64,000 nt of DNA from Ahaetulla prasina (GCF_028640845.1 NC_080540.1:130228420-130292419), one strand, 5' to 3'. Positions 11,400 to 22,989 are shown, counted from the first letter of the stretch. A program made the numbers and translations. Notes: a model not told the origin generated them from the letters alone.

Positions 11400-12117
11400 T
11401 CTCCAGCTGAGCCATATGTAAAATTTAATCTATCATGTAATAGTCCATTTACATGGGTAAATTGCCCAACTCTGCCAGATTTTAAGAAAAATTGAAGATA
11501 TGGGATCCCAAGCCTGTGAAGTAGTTGTATTTGTGGCACTATAATTGATTTTTTTATCTTGGCTGTAATTATATGTACTGTGTTATAGTTGTGTTACTTG
11601 TTTATGATTTTAAATGCTACTAGTTGCCCAGAGATACTGTATAAATCAAGTAAGTAAATGAGTCACAACAATATTGAATTATCTCAAAAGTTGTGCCAAA
11701 ACAAACCATTCCCCACTGCATATGGAGGATATAAACCAATTAGGGAGAATGGTTAGCGAACCGTTTGGGATTTTTTTTGAATTAGTTAACTCCTGGTAAC
11801 TTCATGAAATTCCAAAAGGTAGGTAAGGAGATAGAGAATATAATCTCAGTAAAAGTGTTTTAATATTCCCCCCCCTCCCTGCTTCCAAAAAAGAAGTTTG
11901 GATTTAAAAAAAAAAAAAAAGCAGCTAGCAACCTTTATTCTTAGCACATTCAAAATATAACATCACCTCAGTTACATTCCCATTTTCATTTTGTTACCAA
12001 CATAAAATATAACATATTTACACAACAGCGCACCAATTTTCTATCTGAGTTTGCGGCATTTGTTGTTGCTAACCTGTCTCAGATTTGAAATCACCCCCAT
12101 TATGTTCCGGAGAAAGC
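11400..12117. other. No gene; possible LINE tail and A-run
   Basis: A weak L2-type 3' UTR signature lies near 11570-11660 (TAGTTGCCCAGAGATACTGT) and an A-homopolymer at 11906-11922. Otherwise featureless. Confidence 0.3.
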
Positions 12118-12125
12118 AATTCAAC

Positions 12126-12250
12126 CAGTGGTGGGATTCAGCCAGTTTGCACCACTTCGGGAGAACCGGTTGTTAACTTTCTGAGCAGTTTGGCAAACTG
12201 GTTGGTGGAAGAAATCATTAGGGCAGAGAACCGGTTGAATCTCACCACTG
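12126..12250. mobile_element. hAT MITE, 125 bp
   Basis: Ends CAGTGGTGGGATTCAGCC and GGTTGAATCTCACCACTG are inverted repeats, flanked by an exact 8-bp duplication AATTCAAC (12118-12125 and 12251-12258). The interior has CCGGTTGTTAAC and AGAACCGGTTG, shared with larger elements at 58170 and 62808. Confidence 0.88.
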
Positions 12251-12258
12251 AATTCAAC

Positions 12259-13088
12259 TCTCTCTTCTGGTGCAGCTTCTTTCTGCACAATTTTATCAGA
12301 AACCTGGTGCAGGAGAGAGGGAAATTCTCCAACAGTATCATTAGATTTGAATTACAGGACAAGATTGACCATGGTGCCGGTCAGTCACAGCAGAAGAGAG
12401 CTCTCTAAACAAGGCACCCAAGCTGGACTCCCCATTCTTGGCTGCAAAAATCAGGACGGCCATTACTTTCTGCCAAATTTAAGTCAGACTTGCTATCCTA
12501 TCACTTTTAAGAAGCCTACTGATTTGCTGGAATGAACAGATCACATAGCTTATTCAGCACTGTAGAAACCTTCATATGTACTGCCACTTTAATTAAAAGC
12601 ACAGCTGAAGATATTATTTGAAGCATCATGATCATTTCCTCCCTCCACCAAAACCCTTTTCTGGAAGAAGATGACTTTAAAAAAAGGGGACGGGGGAGTC
12701 TTCCCTGGACTTCAGTTTAATGAAGTCATGAAATCTTTCTTTGAAAAAAAGTGTCCCCTGCTTTTCATTATCCTTCCTATCACAAAACCATAATTAATAG
12801 CCTTAGGCCACCCACCCCTCCTCCATTGTTCAGTGAGACCTCTTCAAAGTATTAACATCCTGCTGAGGTGATGGAAAAGGGGTGGTGGTGGGGGAAGAAT
12901 TTAACTCTCTTCCTATAATGGGTATATAAATAGGGACATTTTGGCAGGTGCGATTTTTTAACTCCTGGAAGCACTCTGACATATAATAAATGGCATTGAA
13001 TGAAGTCCTCACTCTTCTATACAGTCATGAAGGCAGCAAAAGATGTAAGTTGGAAATGCTACCCTGTGTCTTAGTGTTAGGCCTACAG
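12259..13088. other. No gene seen
   Basis: Apparently unique sequence with only short open frames and nothing recognisable. Confidence 0.3.
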
Positions 13089-13227
13089 CACGCGTGTCAA
13101 AGTCGTGGCATCACATTGCCGTCACGTGACATTTCATGACATTTTCCCCATTTGCGGAGCTGGGGTGGATGTGGCCTGCACGTAATGCATCCAGCCCATG
13201 GAGTGGACCACCAGTTTGACACCCCTG
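13089..13227. mobile_element. hAT MITE, 139 bp
   Basis: The left end CACGCGTGTCAAAG pairs imperfectly with the right end AGTTTGACACCCCTG. Flanking 8-mers are GCCTACAG (13081-13088) and CCCTACAG (13228-13235), 7/8 identical. The same terminal type (GTGTCAAA...TTTGACA) bounds the element at 35968-36308. Confidence 0.75.
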
Positions 13228-13235
13228 CCCTACAG

Positions 13236-14063
13236 AGTAGACCAAACAAGCAGTGAGTTTCACATATTCTTACCACTGGTACCCCGCCCGTGCGCACATT
13301 CTGTTCGTGCGTGCACCTTCCACGCATGTGCCCAGCCTCAAAAAGGTGGCTAAATAGAACATCTTTTCGCTGGGACAGGTGGACAGGTCCACCCGCGATC
13401 TCCGCTACCGGTTCGCCTGAGGTACGAACCCGCTGGAACTCCATTGTCATCAAAGGCAGGACTTTTATTGTAACAGCTGTCATTACAGAATCTTACAAAT
13501 CTGAATGTGCTTCTCCCCAGCTCATTTTATTATCATGTGATCTAGAACTGGGCCTGACTAAGATGTTTTCTCAAATTAGTTTTTTTTTACTGCACTTAAG
13601 CCCCACTTATCTGAACATTGCCTTGGCAGCTACACTTCCTCCTGTCTTTCAAGGCCATTCCTCACTGCTGAAGAACATCAGCAAGTTGCAGGATTTCTAT
13701 GTTATCCTGGTTCAAGACTAAATCATAGGCGGCGATGTAGGGAGGTTCTGTTCCCTGTTTGAACTGGGCAGTGTTGCTAAGAAAGAAGAAGTGCTTTCAC
13801 TGTCCAGGCATCATTTATCCATTTGAAAGACACTTAAGGATGTTCTTAACTGGAAACACCAATGGATAATACTTAAGCTGAATTGGACCATTTCTGGAGT
13901 CAGTTATGGGATTCTTGTTCTATCTTTGTTCATGCCGTGATCTTATACAATGTTCCACTATATTAAGCTAATGCATCTTCTTCCATTAAACACATTAGAG
14001 CTATTGGTTCCATGCCACGAAGCTCTAAATTTCCTGGGGTTTTTTTATTTGCAGGGGCATAAA
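13236..14063. other. Possible repeat remnant, otherwise unremarkable
   Basis: 13262-13440 is CpG-rich and contains GCTACCGGTTCGCCTG and GTGCACC phrases like those in the hAT-type elements at 43490 and 61173, but ends and duplications are not visible. The rest is featureless. Confidence 0.3.
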
Positions 14064-14390
14064 TACTGGTAGTCCTTGACTTACCAGCACAACTGACCCT
14101 GGAAATTTGGTTGTAATTCACTGTGGTCATTATGTGGGTCACCATGTGACCTGACTCAATTTTACAACCATTTTTATGACCGTAAAGCAAGGCAGCAGTC
14201 ATTAAATGAATTGTATGTTCGTTAAGCGAATCAGATGGTCAGCAGGTAAATCCAGCATATCAGATGGGTGCTTCTTACTATTTTCTCCTGGAAAACAGAA
14301 GAAAAAAAAATTGGCAAATCCTGGTCACTTGACCATGGGAAACTGCAACCAGTTGTAAATGCAAGGAAGTTGCCAAGTGCCCCAAATGCA

Positions 14391-14433
<43 letters not shown>

Positions 14434-14504
14434 GTAATCTTTTAAAAATCCATTATATTTAGAATGGTTGTTAAGCAACCAATTGTTAAGTGAGGACTAC
14501 CTGT
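14064..14504. repeat. Diverged GGTAGTCCTCGACTTA-family repeat with (TG)n inside
   Basis: The left end (TGGTAGTCCTTGACTTACCA) and right end (TTAAGTGAGGACTACCTG) are recognisable and inverted. The interior is diverged and contains a TG-dinucleotide run at 14394-14430. Confidence 0.6.
14394..14430. repeat. (TG)n microsatellite
   Basis: About 18 uninterrupted TG units inside a diverged dispersed repeat. Confidence 0.9.
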
Positions 14505-15194
14505 AATGAAACATTCCCAGACCCTCAATTTGTTTATGTCATGCTTGATTAGTTAAGCCTACAATGGATTTGATTTTTTACTATTTTTTGCAATGGCAAT
14601 TTGGCACGAGGCGGCCATTGTTTCACTCAATGGGAAACCAGGAACTAATAACGTCCATGATACCACTTAATAAAGCTTGTTCCCAGGCAAATGAGAGGAG
14701 CATTCTCTGGAGTCTAATGTGCCACGAGATGATGCACGCTCTGCCTGTCCTCTGGGAAGAGGTGTGTATGACAGCGATTGTGCTTTTCTTAATTGATTGT
14801 TTTTAAACAATGTTCTATTGTTGTTTACCACCCATAATCATCTAGACTCAAATGCCTTATAAAATATGTTGATAGATATGGTAGAAGGAGGGAGGGATGT
14901 TTGGTTGCTCATTTGGGATAATTTCTACATTATGACTTCCAATGGCTCTTCAATGGTTTTCAAGTGGATATTTGCCTCCAATCCTCCCAGCAATTATTTC
15001 ATCACTTCTCTTCATGTATCAGAATAAAAGACCTATTAGCGTTTGCACATTTCAGACTCCCATTAACACCTCATTGACTTGTGCCTAGCAGTGGCTCTGA
15101 GGAAGCCGCACATTTATCATGTGTTGGATTACTGTGAAGGAAAACATATCTTGGTTTTCAAATAGCAGAACGGTGAATCTCTTAGGAAAGACCA
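14505..15194 (-). other. 3' flank of the receptor gene
   Basis: Lies downstream of the receptor stop codon on the minus strand and probably holds the 3' UTR. No convincing minus-strand polyadenylation hexamer was identified close to the stop, so the transcript end is not placed. No other gene seen. Confidence 0.35.
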
Positions 15195-16237
15195 CTAGTG
15201 AACTGCAACCGTCACAGGCAATGAACGTGGGGAAAACTCCTCCAAAAACCGAGTCTGTTGAGTGGATTCTGGGGCAAGCTTCAGGCACACACTGGCTTCC
15301 GTCGTGCTGTGGTTGTGGTTGTTTACCCTGAAGTGTTCTTTGGCTGGGTGGATTGCTACCATAAACTGGCGCTTGAAAGTCTCACTTAGGGCAATGTAGA
15401 GGAAAGGATTGAGGCAGCTGTTGGCATAGCCTAAGCTAATGGCAAAATTGTAGGCATAGAAAAAGGCAACAGAAGGGGTGCCTATTCCCAAATGGGCCAG
15501 CTGAAGGATATAGAAGGGTGCCCAGCAAATGAAGAAGGCCGAGCAGATGGCAACAGCCATCCGAGTGACTTTCTTGGTACGAGCCCGAAGACTTCTCTGT
15601 GGTAAGGGCACAACAGTGGTGGCCATATGCTGGAGGATTTTAAAGTACACCACGCATATGATGATCAGTGGAATTGCAAAAGCTAACATGAACTGGTAGA
15701 TGGTGAACCAGTAGACATCAGTCTCAGGGTTGGGAAGCAAAAGAGCACACCGGACAGTCCCATCATCCAAAGGCATCAGTCCTGCATACATCCACACAGG
15801 GATGATGGTCAGAAATGAGAGGAGCCACACCAGGCTGATAACCAAGGTTGCTACACATGGAGTTCGGACATAAGTAGATCTCAGAGGATAGACCGTGGCC
15901 AGGTAACGATCTAAGGTCATGACTGTCAGGATATTGGTGCTTGTAATCTGGCTGTGGGTGTCCAGGGCGGTGATGATAGTGCACAATGGAGCGCCAAAAT
16001 ACCAGGATCCGTTGCCAAGGAGTTGGTGAATGAGAAAGGGCATGCCCAGCAGGAATAGCAAGTCTACAATGGAGAGGTTGAAAATGAAGATATCAGGCAC
16101 CGTCTGTTTGCACCGAAGCTTCTTCTTTTTGATGATGGTATAGATCACAATAAGATTCCCAACTATGCCAAGAAAACAAATGATGCCAAACAAGCTAGGC
16201 ATGATCACATTGGTGTAGGGAGTTGTCCTTTCCAACC
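15195..16237 (-). CDS. MCHR1: Melanin-concentrating hormone receptor 1-like GPCR, exon 2
   Basis: The terminal coding exon encodes residues 25(part)-371 of a class A GPCR that, in the family, binds melanin-concentrating hormone at the plasma membrane and couples to Gi/Gq. Numbered on the 371-residue spliced protein, I see N52 in TM1 (IVGN), D83 in TM2 (NLSIVD), C110 and C188 for the extracellular disulphide, D117 in TM3 (ALDTHS, the ligand-contacting Asp of MCHR1), DRY 134-136, CWAP 262-265 in TM6, and NPFLY 301-305 in TM7. VPDIFIFNLS, LLGMPFLIHQL and LGYANSCLNP closely resemble mammalian MCHR1 and not MCHR2. The exon starts after a splice acceptor (AG at 16239-16238) behind a long pyrimidine tract; the stop is TAG at 15197-15195. 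The C-tail (306-371) is unlike mammalian MCHR1, so a non-mammalian MCHR1 paralogue is possible. No frameshift or missing key residue. Confidence 0.93.
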
Positions 16238-16379
16238 CTGATCAAAGAAACAGAGAGAGGGAGAGGAAAGGGAGAGAGAGGAGGTAGGGAGAATAAGAAA
16301 AAGGGGGAATAAGAAAAAGCAGTTCAAACAATCATTCAAAATAGAATAAGAAAAACAATTCAAAATTACGTTCAACTAT

Positions 16380-17012
16380 TTATTTTATTTTCATCAAGCA
16401 TGTATTTTATGACAGATACAAGTGTAAACATAATTATAAACACATGTAAAGGGTATGAATAAAAGAAAACATTAGGACAGGGACGGTAGGCACATTGGTG
16501 CGCTTATGCACGCCCCTTACAGACCTCTTAGGAATGGGGTGAGGTCTACATTAGACAGTCTAAGGTAAAAGTTTTGGGAATTTGGGAAAGAAACCACAGA
16601 GTCAGGTAGTGCATTCCAGGCATTGACAACTCTATTACTGAAGTCGTATTTTCTGCAGATTAGTTTGGATTGGTTTACCATGAGTTTGTATCTATTGTGT
16701 GCTCTTGTATTGTTTTGGTTGAAGCTGAAGTATTCATTGGCTGGTAGGACATTATAGCAGATGGTTTTATGTACTATGCTTAGGTCAGACTGAAGACGGT
16801 GAAGTTCTAAGTTGTCTAAGCCCAAAATTTCAAGTCTGGCGGCATAAGGTATTTTGTTGCGAGCAGAGGAGTGGAGGACTCTTGTGAAATATTTCTGGAC
16901 TCGTTCAATTGTATTAATGTCCGATATGCAGTGTGATTCCAGGCAAATGAGCTGTATTCAAAAATTGGTCTGGCAAAAGTTTTGTATGCCCTAGTTTGAT
17001 GAGGGCTACCCA
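16380..17012 (-). mobile_element. CR1-group LINE 3' end, ORF2 C-terminus
   Basis: The minus strand encodes the end of a LINE ORF2 in two frames: TRAYKTFARPIFEYSS, then LGLDNLELHRLQSDLS and VNAWNALPDSVVSF, followed by a 3' UTR. The same element type appears at 27535, 45255, 47770 and 60722. The shift between frames near 16816-16825 and the 5' truncation make it non-functional. Confidence 0.75.
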
Positions 17013-17700
17013 AGAAAAATTACATATAGTACCCATATAATATGCTTTCTAACAGCAAGGAGGCTTGGAGTCCTCTGTACTAATAGGGGCTAATACGTTC
17101 CACAAGGAACTTTCCCTGGTACTAATTTGGAGCTAAGATGTCCCACAAGGTGAAGGCTACCACCGAGTATCTTGTCACCTGGCTCATACCCATGAACACA
17201 GGATCAACCAAATTCTAATAAGCTGGGAGAAGTGGGGAATGCACAGAAATATTTGAAAGCAGCAGATGTCAGAGCATCTAATCTCAAAGGCTGCACAGGA
17301 TCAAAGTGATTTCCCTGCCAGGAACTTTCTTGTCCAGATCATTCATTTTCATGAATCTAAAATATGCCCATCTTGAGTAACATTTTGAATATAGAGATCT
17401 CTTTTGTAATGTTCGAACAGTTCACAGAAAGCAGGAGATGTCAGGCTCCTGTGTCTGCGGGAGTTTAATAATCTATAATCTAATTAAACAAAATATACAT
17501 GAACTAGGTGAAGCTTTTCCAGGCATAGAAAACTAAAGATAAAATCATAACTAAGTAGCAGTTCTGCATTCAGTTCCTAACATCTTTGATAAAGATGGAA
17601 AACTTCAGACTGAATATTCACGCAGGAGGTCTTGCTGATCAGTATTAAAACCAATAAATTGTTCAATGAAAATATTCACACATTTTACTTATCCATAATT
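17013..17700. other. Intronic, no feature seen
   Basis: Unremarkable AT-rich sequence within the receptor intron. Confidence 0.3.
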
Positions 17701-17705
17701 ATACT

Positions 17706-17852
17706 GATGGAATTAGGATAGGATGGGATAGGCTAGGATAGGATAGGATAGGATAGGTTAGGATAGGTTAGGCTAGGCTAGGCTAGGCTAGGCTAGGATA
17801 GGCTAGGATAGGATAGGATAGGCTAGGATAGGCTAGGATAGGATAGGATAGA
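17706..17852. repeat. (GGATA/GGCTA)n pentamer satellite
   Basis: About 29 pentamers in which GGATA and GGCTA units intermix. It abuts the 3' end of the minus-strand LINE fragment at 17853, exactly where that element's tail should be, so it is probably an expanded LINE tail. Confidence 0.85.
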
Positions 17853-17985
17853 TTTTTTTTTATTGGCCAAGTGTGATTAGACACACAAGGAATTTGTCTT
17901 GGTGCATAGGCTCTCAGTGTACATAAAAGAAAAGATACCTTCATCAAGAATCATAAGGTTAATTAAACCAACTGTCTGAATTTGC
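17853..17985 (-). mobile_element. LINE 3' end of the ATTGGCCAAGTGTGATT type
   Basis: Matches the 3' UTR of the elements at 31919 and 52979 (TTTTATTGGCCAAGTGTGAT, ACACAAGGAATTTGTCTTGG, CATAAAAGAAAAGATAC). Minus orientation with a pentamer tail at lower coordinates. Truncated to about 130 bp. Confidence 0.75.
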
Positions 17986-18039
17986 ATGATGTACTGGCCC
18001 CTACTAACCCCGAGAATGCCTGGAGAGAGGAATGGTTCA

Positions 18040-18229
18040 TGTTATGTATTCATGTTTGTACCTTTAAATATTTGAGCGGGAAATCAGCACGTTGCTGATT
18101 GGACGAAGCCTCCAGTAGAACTGTATAAAAGGAGAGGTTTTTCCCCCAGCCTGCTGCTGGGTTCACCCTATATTAAAGAGCTGTTGTCACTACCCTGGTC
18201 TCCAGCCTCGTTACTTCCCGAACTTAACA
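18040..18229 (+). repeat. 5' LTR of Ty3/gypsy element
   Basis: A 190-bp LTR starting TGTTATG and ending TTAACA, nearly identical to 22400-22586 apart from a short variable stretch (18101-18113). It contains TATAAAAGG at 18124 and ATTAAA at 18172, which fit a promoter and polyadenylation signal. The 5-bp target duplication GTTCA lies at 18035-18039. Confidence 0.92.
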
Positions 18230-18326
18230 TTGGCGACGAAGGTGGGATCTCGAGGCTAAGGAGAACCAGAACCGAGCTGAAGCACGATAGACCCGAACCC
18301 AGCAAACTCAGGGCAGAAAAGCGGAG
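18230..18326 (+). promoter_or_regulatory. Ty3/gypsy leader with primer-binding region
   Basis: The leader begins TTGGCGACGAAGGTGGGATC immediately after the 5' LTR, the usual place of the tRNA primer-binding site. The matching tRNA was not identified. Confidence 0.5.
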
Positions 18327-19199
18327 ATGGCCAGTTACACTCCGCCCGCACCGTTTGACCCGGCTAAAGAGAAATGGGGAACGTATATGACCCGTTTCGA
18401 AAGCTTTCTAGAAGCCAACGAACTGCAAGGAGTTCCAGATAACCGAAAAAGGGCTTATTTCTTAAGCCACTGTGGTCCGGAGGTCATTGATATCGCGGAA
18501 GCCCTGGCAGAGCCAACGCCGTTGCAGTCGGTGTCATGGCCAACTCTACAGACTTTACTAAAAAACCACTTCGCACCAACGCCGTCCAAATACGTGCGGC
18601 GGTTTGAATTCGGAGAGCGAAGGCAGATGGAGGGCGAATCCATCGGTGACTACATGGCCGCCCTAAGAAAAGCGTCCAAGGACTGCGGATACCGTGACCT
18701 GGGCGAGGTGCTCCTCGAGCAACTCATCCGAGGTCAAAGACATCCGTTTGCGGCGGCGGCTGCTAGCAAAGAGCAACCTAACGCTGGCCACGCTCTGGGC
18801 GAAGCCAGAGCACATGAAATGTCCTCCCAAGCGGCAGAGACACTGCAGAAGCCTGTCCCACCAAAGGCGAGCGCGAAGGCAACTCCGGTGCACCAGGAGG
18901 AGGTTCAGACCGAATCCGACGGTGAAGATGAGGAAGGAGTCTGCCGCACCGAGAAACGCGACAAAGGGGACCGAGATGAATGCGGAAGCTGCGGGGGTCA
19001 ACACCAGCGCCAGCGCTGCAAGTTTAAGGACGCGACATGTCGGCGGTGTGGGAAGAAAGGGCATCTAGCTCAAGTTTGTCGAGCGGCCCAACCTTCCCGC
19101 CGAAAATTCAAATCGGCCAATCAGAGCGCGGAATCGGCAAGGCGACCGCGATTGGCTCAAACAAAAAGCGCGGATTCAACCAAACAACTGTGGTCATAG
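18327..19199 (+). CDS. gag: Ty3/gypsy gag
   Basis: A 290-codon open frame starting soon after the primer-binding region. The N-terminal half is a capsid-like helical region (FESFLEANEL, RAYFLSHCGPEVIDIAE, GDYMAALRKASKDCGY); an acidic spacer follows. A nucleocapsid part near residues 212-245 has a CCHC zinc knuckle (CRRCGKKGHLAQVC) and a second Cys-rich stretch before it. Gag packages the element's RNA in Ty3/gypsy retrotransposons. The frame is intact to 19199 and is followed by a decayed pol. Confidence 0.85.
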   Translation: MASYTPPAPFDPAKEKWGTYMTRFESFLEANELQGVPDNRKRAYFLSHCGPEVIDIAEALAEPTPLQSVSWPTLQTLLKNHFAPTPSKYVRRFEFGERRQMEGESIGDYMAALRKASKDCGYRDLGEVLLEQLIRGQRHPFAAAAASKEQPNAGHALGEARAHEMSSQAAETLQKPVPPKASAKATPVHQEEVQTESDGEDEEGVCRTEKRDKGDRDECGSCGGQHQRQRCKFKDATCRRCGKKGHLAQVCRAAQPSRRKFKSANQSAESARRPRLAQTKSADSTKQLWS

Positions 19200-22020
19200 G
19201 CGCGCCTCAACCAAAGTGGAGAAGAAGATCTTCACCAAACCAAAAATAGAGAGTACGGTGCCGGCTTGAAGTAGACACGGGATCAGCGATCACCATCATG
19301 TCCTGGGACACTTTGGCGAAGTCGCTGCCGTCCGTCGCGGCGCCACCTGCAAGCACAACGACTACGAGTCCACGACTACCAGGGAATCGCATCCCTGTTC
19401 GAGGACCACCTCCGTCCGAGTCGAGTACGGTCCACACAAGAAGACCCTGCCCATCACGATCGTCGAAGGAACTCTGCCCAGTCTGTTGGGACTAGACTGG
19501 TTTCGTGCCCTGGGCATGGGAGTGACTGGCATCTACAGAAGTGACTGTAACCTGAAAGACATTCTCTTTAACGAGTTCGAAGATGTCTTCAAGGACTGCC
19601 TGGGCAAGTACAAGGGACCCCTATTTCCTTCAACTTAGACCCCAGGTAGCCCCATTAGGCTTAAGGCGAGGAGAGTCCTTTGCCCTAAAACCAAAAATCG
19701 ATAAGGAGCTGGACAAGCTCATAAATCAGGGATTTTGGTGCCAGTCGATCACGCAAAGTGGGAGGCGCCAATCGTCACCCAATAAAGTCGGACGGGTCAA
19801 TTAGAATTTGCGCTGACTACAAGGCGGCGCTTAACAAAGCCTTACAGAAAAGCGCTTACCGGTTCCGTGGTGCAACACTTATTGCACTCTTTGGGGCAAG
19901 GGCAAGTCTTTGCAAAGTTAGACTTGGCCCAAGCCTACCAACAACTGCCCGTGAGCGCCCGCTGGCGAAGCCCAACGATTGTAACGCACAGGGGGGCCTT
20001 CAAGTGCACCCGATTGCAATTTGGGGTCAGTGTGGCACCAGGGCTGTTCCAAAATCTAATGGAACGACTACTGCAGGGGCTCCCAGGGGTAGTCCCCTAC
20101 TTCGATGATGTCCTAATTTCAGGGGAAAACATAGAGGAATTGGGGGAGCGTTTAAGAAAGGTTTTGGGCATTTTCCGGACAGCCGGATTAAAAGTCAAGG
20201 CAAACAAATGCCAGATAGGGGTCGAATCCGTCGATTTCTTGGGCTACCGGATAGACAAGAAAGGAATTCACCCTACTGAGAGCAAGGTCAAGGCAATTAA
20301 GAAGGCTCCAGCGCCTAAAAACAAAGCAGAGCTGCAGGCATTCCTGGGGTTGGTGAATTTCTATGCAGTCTTTTTAAAGAACAAAGCAACCGTTGCGGAA
20401 CCGCTGCATAGGCTCTTAGGGAAAAATACTGTTTGGTCTTGGGGAAAGTCAGAAAATAGGGCTTTCGAAGCAGTAAAGAACCTGCTCTCAAGTGATAGCC
20501 TGCTCATCCAATATCACAACTCAATACCCCTAGTGCTGGTTTGCGATGCCTCCCTTATGGGGTGGGGCTGTACTCAGCCATAGACTTCCAAAGCGGCACA
20601 GAAGCCCCTATAGCTTTTACTCTAGAACGATGTCCTCCCAGAGAGAAACTACAGCCAATTAGATAAAGAAGCACTAGCCATTGTGTCAGGGGTTAAAAAA
20701 TTCCACGAATATGTCTTTGGGCGGAATTTTGAAATCGTGACTGACCACAGACCGCTACTAGGGATACTGGCTGGCGACCGCCCAACGCCTGTGGCACTTT
20801 CGCCACGCTTGACCCGATGGACTATATTCTTAGCCGCTTATTCGTACAAGCTGCAGCATCGACCAGGAAAAGAAGTGGGGCATGCAGGCACGTTAAGCGA
20901 TGCCCACTACCAGGGGCGACCGAAGACCCCACTCCGGGGACGCCCATCCTACTTATTGACTCTTTGGACTCTGGCCCAGTCACATCTAAGGAAGTGGCTC
21001 GGGCATCATACCGGGACATTGTGTTAAGGACTGTACTCGGTTGGGTACAGAGAGGGTGGCCCGCTGCGCGGGCGAGCAGTTCAAAGAATTTGTTAAAAAG
21101 CGAGATGAGCTCTCGGCTCAAGGGGTGCCTGTTATGGGGTGATCGTGTAATAATTCCTGATAAATTAAGGGAAAGGTATTGGACCTCCTCCACGAGGTCA
21201 CCCAGGGATCGTAAGGATGAAGGGTTAGCTAGAAGCTATGTGGTGGCCACTCATGGACGCAGAGATTGCTGAGAGGGTAGGAAATGCCAGGCTTGCCAAG
21301 AGTCAGACCTCTACCCCAACGGCCCCAGTCAGAGAATGGGAAAAGCCCCAAGGGCCCTGGTCAAGAATCCACATTGATTTTGCTGGCCCTTTCCACGCCA
21401 AACGTTCCTAGTGGTTGTTGATGCATTCTCTAAATGGTTGGAGATCATACTCATGAAATCCACTACGGCCGAAGCAGTAATCGCAGCCCTCGCCACCTAT
21501 TCGCAACTCACGGGTTGCGGACACTCTGGTGTCCGACAATGAGCCTCAATTCACGGCAGCCCAGTTTGAAGAATACCTGGCAGAGGAGGGCATCCGACAT
21601 GCCTCTCTGCGCCTTTCCACCCTGCGTCGAATGGCCTTGCAGGCGTTCCGTCCGGGCGCTAAGGAGGCGTGTCAGGCTCAAGCCAGGTGACTGGCAAACA
21701 AAGATAGACTTTTCCTAGCCGTCCAGCACAGAACCCCAAGCACGGCCACGGGAAAAGCCCAGCCGAATTACTAATGGGACGGAAACTCCGGTGCCCACTT
21801 GACCGTTTGAATCCCATTACACACCAGAGGGTTACAAGGGGAACTAGAAAAGACAAGGAAATGAGCATAGGCGACGGGTGTGGGCCCGAAACTATGGGGC
21901 GGCCCTAGTTGGTTCGCAGGACAAATAATAAAGATAACCGGCCCAAAATCGTCGTGGTAGAGCTACCAGACAACCGAGTGTGGAGGCGCCACATAGATCA
22001 GATAAGAAGCGAATAACTGA
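19200..22020 (+). pseudogene. pol: Decayed Ty3/gypsy pol: PR, RT, RNase H, integrase
   Basis: Domains are in Ty3/gypsy order but split by frameshifts and stops. Protease: LEVDTGSAITIM near 19265. RT: 19800-20110, with IRICADYKAALNKAL and the catalytic block YFDDVLIS near 20098. RNase H: VLVCDASLMGWGC near 20540 and VTDHRPLLGIL near 20735. Integrase: WSRIHIDFAGPF near 21360, VVDAFSKWLEI near 21415 and later core fragments. RNase H before integrase is the Ty3/gypsy order. The breaks are scattered along the gene, so this copy cannot make its enzymes. It lies opposite to the transcription of the receptor gene that hosts it. Confidence 0.88.
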
Positions 22021-22399
22021 TCAAACCGAACCAAATGAAACAGATCATGACCAATACCAATTTGAATTCACAGCTGACAATGACCGGGGGCGCAAGACTT
22101 AGCTGAGGTCCCAGAGTTCCAGCGGCGCCATCAGGTTCCCGAGGAAACAGCAGGAAAGTTTCAAAAGTAATCCAAGGCGGATGGCCAAGAAAAGAGTCGG
22201 CCAATAATCCGGAGCCCGTTGGCTCAGAGAAAGAGCTGGGAGGAGAAAACAGCCCCTCCGACCAGCTCAAAACACCACCAGAACTGAACCGCGCAGGTCA
22301 GAAAGAACTAGGAGGCAGGTTATTTGCGTGACTACGTCGAAAAATAACATGTAAATAAATATGTAAATAGAGGCAAAGTGTTTTCTGGGAGGGGAGGAG
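22021..22399 (+). other. Ty3/gypsy 3' internal region
   Basis: Non-coding remnant between the end of pol and the 3' LTR. A purine-rich stretch (GGGAGGGGAGGAG) immediately before the 3' LTR at 22387-22399 is a good polypurine tract candidate. Confidence 0.65.
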
Positions 22400-22586
22400 T
22401 GTTATGTATTCATGTTTGTACCTTTAAATATTTGAGCGGGAAATCAGCACGTTGCTGATTGGGAAACCTCAACAGAACTGTATAAAAGGAGAGGTTTTTC
22501 CCCCAGCCTGCTGCTGGGTTCACCCTATATTAAAGAGCTGTTGTCACTACCCTGGTCTCCAGCCTCGTTACTTCCCGAACTTAACA
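22400..22586 (+). repeat. 3' LTR of Ty3/gypsy element
   Basis: A 187-bp LTR matching the 5' LTR (TGTTATG to TTAACA). The target duplication GTTCA at 22587-22591 matches the one before the 5' LTR. Confidence 0.92.
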
Positions 22587-22591
22587 GTTCA

Positions 22592-22989
22592 AGGTACTTT
22601 CTTGTGGCCTGGCCATTAGTGATCCCTCGACCAAACTACCTGTCAGGATTGCCTCGCACTTTCACCTACATTTTTGCTTTGCTGGCAACTTGACAATAAC
22701 AGGAGTGATGGTGGATGGCAAGAGTGGGAGAATGGTATCCAAGCATCCATCAGCTTCTGTGAAACATTGCTGGCATCTCAAGGACACACCGAGCAAATGT
22801 CCTGGCATGGCTGTCTGTTTCCCATAACATAATGAACAGAAGTGATTGGTGGACGAATTGGATTGTGGGTGGCCCATAGGGAAAGGGAGAAATTAACTAT
22901 GCTTGCTTTTGTGTGGGAAACTCAGAGCTGTTTTCGCTTCTTCTCTGCCAGTGTGGTTTATTCAGTAAAGTTTTATACTCTTGGTAAAG
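22592..22989. other. Intronic, no feature seen
   Basis: No repeat or gene recognised. Confidence 0.3.

Noticed and set aside
16235..16235. Translation start for the receptor within exon 2 (TTG)
   Set aside because: It lies two bases after a splice acceptor and is not an ATG. The first coding exon at 30827-30899 provides a proper start.
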